Origin: Pseudomonas oleovorans subsp. oleovorans
GTDB taxonomy: Bacteria; Pseudomonadota; Gammaproteobacteria; Pseudomonadales; Pseudomonadaceae
DNA: 64,000 nt
Assembly: GCF_002197815.1 (NCBI RefSeq)
Contig: NZ_NIUB01000005.1
Span: forward strand, 108,266 to 172,265
Direction: 5' to 3'
Numbering within the stretch: position 1 is the stretch's first letter; each line of letters opens with the position of its first letter. Position numbers and translations under genes: made by a program. Positions 62,543 to 64,000 of this stretch are shown here, piece after piece. The notes below the pieces were generated by a model that searched no databases, was not told the DNA's origin, and saw only the letters and a list, made by a program, of their open reading frames with translations.

Positions 62543-63497
62543 GTTGCAACCTCAGGCTCAACTCGCCCCCACTGAAGGAGCGATCGACGCCATCCACGCT
62601 CAGCCTAATAGCGCCTCGCTCATCAACCCCAAGCACGATACCCAGAGTCGCATTGTTTCCTGCCGTTAACGCCACAGATCGGCCGCGCCACGCATGCAAC
62701 GCTTCCCACTCCTCGCGCAAACCGGCAAACCCGTCCTGCCAATGAATGGAAAGGCAATCTCGCAGCTGCAACAACAACTTGGCGGCTAACTCATTGCGGT
62801 CAAGCACGCGCCCAAGGCACTGGCGCACCGAGGTCCAGGGCTGGTCGATAACAGCAGGCACATCGGACGCCATATTGACGTTGATACCGACACCAACCAC
62901 AACGTGACAGACATCTGCCGGATCCCCGGCCAGCTCCAGGAGAATTCCGGATATCTTGCGGCCCTCGACCAGTACATCATTCGGCCATTTGAGTCGCGCA
63001 CCGTCGATGCCAATGGATTGCAGCGCCTTAGCGACAGCAAGGCCTACAGTCAGACTCAAGGCCTCCACCTGACTCATTCCACCATCTACACGCAGAACGA
63101 CGCTGCAATAAAGGTTCTCGGCAAAAGGACTGACCCAGACCCGTCCCCGCCGACCGCGCCCAGCGGTCTGACGCTCAGCAAGCAGAACGAAAGGCGCACG
63201 CACTCCAGCATCGAGGCGACGAAAGATCTCGGCGTTCGTAGAGTCCACGCTGGACTCTACCGTGATCGGCCAAGCCAAGCCCTCAGCGCCATGAGATATC
63301 TCTCCAGCATCGAGCAAGGTCATGGGCGAAGACAGCCGATAGCCCCGACCAGGAACCTTGAACACCTCGATCCCCAGCTCGGCCTCCAGGCCTTGCAGTT
63401 GCTTCCAGATGGCACTGCGACTTATCCCGAGCTTCGCCCCTAGGGCTTCACCGGAATGGAATCGACCATCCTGTAGAAGTTTCAACAATTCCAGCAT
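62532..63497 (-). CDS. birA: biotin--protein ligase / biotin operon repressor BirA
   Basis: BirA attaches biotin to carboxylases and represses biotin genes. The N-terminal winged helix ([48 protein letters not shown]) is followed by the ligase domain with ESSVDSTN near 82, the biotinyl-AMP loop GRGRRGRVW near 110 and KWPNDV near 170, then the small C-terminal domain. I prefer the ATG at 63497 (321 residues) because family members start at this helix; an ATG at 63527 is possible. Neither has a good ribosome binding site. Confidence 0.94.
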   Translation of the reverse strand: MLELLKLLQDGRFHSGEALGAKLGISRSAIWKQLQGLEAELGIEVFKVPGRGYRLSSPMTLLDAGEISHGAEGLAWPITVESSVDSTNAEIFRRLDAGVRAPFVLLAERQTAGRGRRGRVWVSPFAENLYCSVVLRVDGGMSQVEALSLTVGLAVAKALQSIGIDGARLKWPNDVLVEGRKISGILLELAGDPADVCHVVVGVGINVNMASDVPAVIDQPWTSVRQCLGRVLDRNELAAKLLLQLRDCLSIHWQDGFAGLREEWEALHAWRGRSVALTAGNNATLGIVLGVDERGAIRLSVDGVDRSFSGGELSLRLQHDS

Positions 63498-63710
63498 GCG
63501 AGGCCCCGCCACGAACAAGGCTGGCATGATAACGATGAGGCTTCAGCTTGCATAGAAAACGGCAAACCGAAGAAAGCCGTGCAGGAGGAAAGATAACTAC
63601 CCTTGCTCAAGATTCAGCCGAAAGAGCCGCCAATAAAAGCCAACAGCAACATAACAAGACCTTTCTATTGATGCCTATAAAGCTTAAATCTGAGGCGAGT
63701 GCTGATGACC

Positions 63711-63814
63711 TGTAGGAGCGAGCTCTGCTCGCGAAGCGTCAGCGGATCAACCGTAGGGTGCGCCATGCGCACCTTTGTAACCGCGTCCTTGTCGGTGCGC
63801 GCAGCGCACCCTAC
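63711..63814. repeat. REP element plus inverted CGTAGGGTGCGC pair
   Basis: TGTAGGAGCGAGCTCTGCTC (63711 on) is a Pseudomonas REP. It is followed by CGTAGGGTGCGCCATGCGCACC (63752-63773) and its inverted partner GGTGCGCGCAGCGCACCCTAC (63794-63814), the same repeat pair as at 17444-17525. Confidence 0.75.
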
Positions 63815-63844
63815 ACGCAGCTCTATTTGCGCGCCCCAAAGAAG

Positions 63845-63876
63845 AAACCCCAGACCGCTTGCGCGATCTGGGGTTT
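63845..63876 (-). terminator. rRNA operon terminator
   Basis: AAACCCCAGA, loop, TCTGGGGTTT followed by CTTCTTTG on the minus strand, just after the 5S rRNA 3' end. Confidence 0.88.
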
Positions 63877-63883
63877 CGTATAG

Positions 63884-64000
63884 GAGCTTGACGATGACCT
63901 ACTCTCACATGGTGAAGCACCACACTACCATCGGCGATGCGTCGTTTCACTACTGAGTTCGGGATGGGATCAGGTGGTTCCAACGCTCTATGGTCGTCAA
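63884..64000 (-). rRNA. rrf: 5S ribosomal RNA (5' end beyond the window)
   Basis: The minus strand reads TTGACGACCATAGAGCGTTG, then GAACCACCTGATCCCATCCCGAACTCAGTAGTGAAACGACG and ends GGTCATCGTCAAGCTC, the Pseudomonas 5S sequence. About three bases of the 5' end are missing. An rRNA operon therefore continues to the right on the minus strand. Confidence 0.96.

Larger units (their letters stand above)
63528..63883. other. 356-base gap between birA and the 5S rRNA gene
   Basis: No gene is visible. The part next to birA (63528-63710) shows nothing I recognise beyond AT-richer sequence that may hold the birA promoter. Repeats occupy 63711-63814 and the rRNA terminator lies at 63845-63876. Confidence 0.7.

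Overview
The window is core chromosome of a Pseudomonas (high-GC gammaproteobacterium). The str-S10-spc-alpha gene order, rplKAJL-rpoBC with the tRNA-tufB cluster, the rib-nusB-thiL operon, and the ssb/MFS/uvrA/bacterioferritin and SPOR/coaX/birA neighbourhoods all match Pseudomonas as I remember it. REP-type repeats and GTG/TTG starts (nusB, rplJ, tufA, nusG, uvrA, rpoC) fit too. It may lie near P. mendocina/oleovorans, but I cannot fix the species. Most of the window is housekeeping DNA. I see no phage, CRISPR array or complete insertion sequence, and no convincing wholly new system.

Layout. 1-5201 (minus): nrdR-ribD, an FMN riboswitch, then ribE-ribBA-ribH-nusB-thiL (thiL cut by the window edge), covering riboflavin synthesis plus transcription and thiamine genes. 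5346-7357 (plus): lipoprotein, methyltransferase and a thioredoxin-TPR chaperone. 7617-11424: a small hypothetical gene diverging from a zinc-linked cluster (His-rich ZrgA-like protein, ABC ATPase, FtsX-like permease, DUF3299 protein) behind a Zur-like palindrome. 11618-16483 (minus): a six-gene TonB system (DUF3450, TtpC-like ExbB, ExbB, ExbD, TonB, TPR protein) with a promoter and Fur-like site. 16676-20626: OmpW porin, two sugar-nucleotide enzyme homologues, an HxlR regulator diverging from a glutathione transferase. 20688-28657: ssb, MFS transporter, uvrA, bacterioferritin, katG. 28947-47200 (minus): ribosomal protein operons with rpoA, secY, tufA and fusA. 47347-60587 (minus): rpoC, rpoB, rplLJAK, nusG, secE, tRNA-Trp, tufB. 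60672-63497: three tRNAs, SPOR protein, coaX, birA. 63884-64000: the 3' part of a 5S rRNA, so an rRNA operon begins beyond the right edge.

The unusual material is small-scale: (1) a 178-bp MITE-like element with IS4-like ends and a 13-bp target duplication that split the terminator between uvrA and the bacterioferritin gene; (2) a roughly 150-bp repeat family with one copy inserted in frame in the zinc-cluster permease and another forming the uvrA leader up to the start codon; (3) an 18-codon ORF with a strong ribosome binding site between the FMN riboswitch and ribE, overlapping the ribE start; (4) three tandem terminator-like hairpins inside the spc operon between rpsN and rpsH; (5) tufA and tufB nearly identical except at their extreme ends, with different start codons; (6) enzymes lacking expected residues (GTP cyclohydrolase II domain of RibBA, RmlD-like protein, position 52 of the bacterioferritin).
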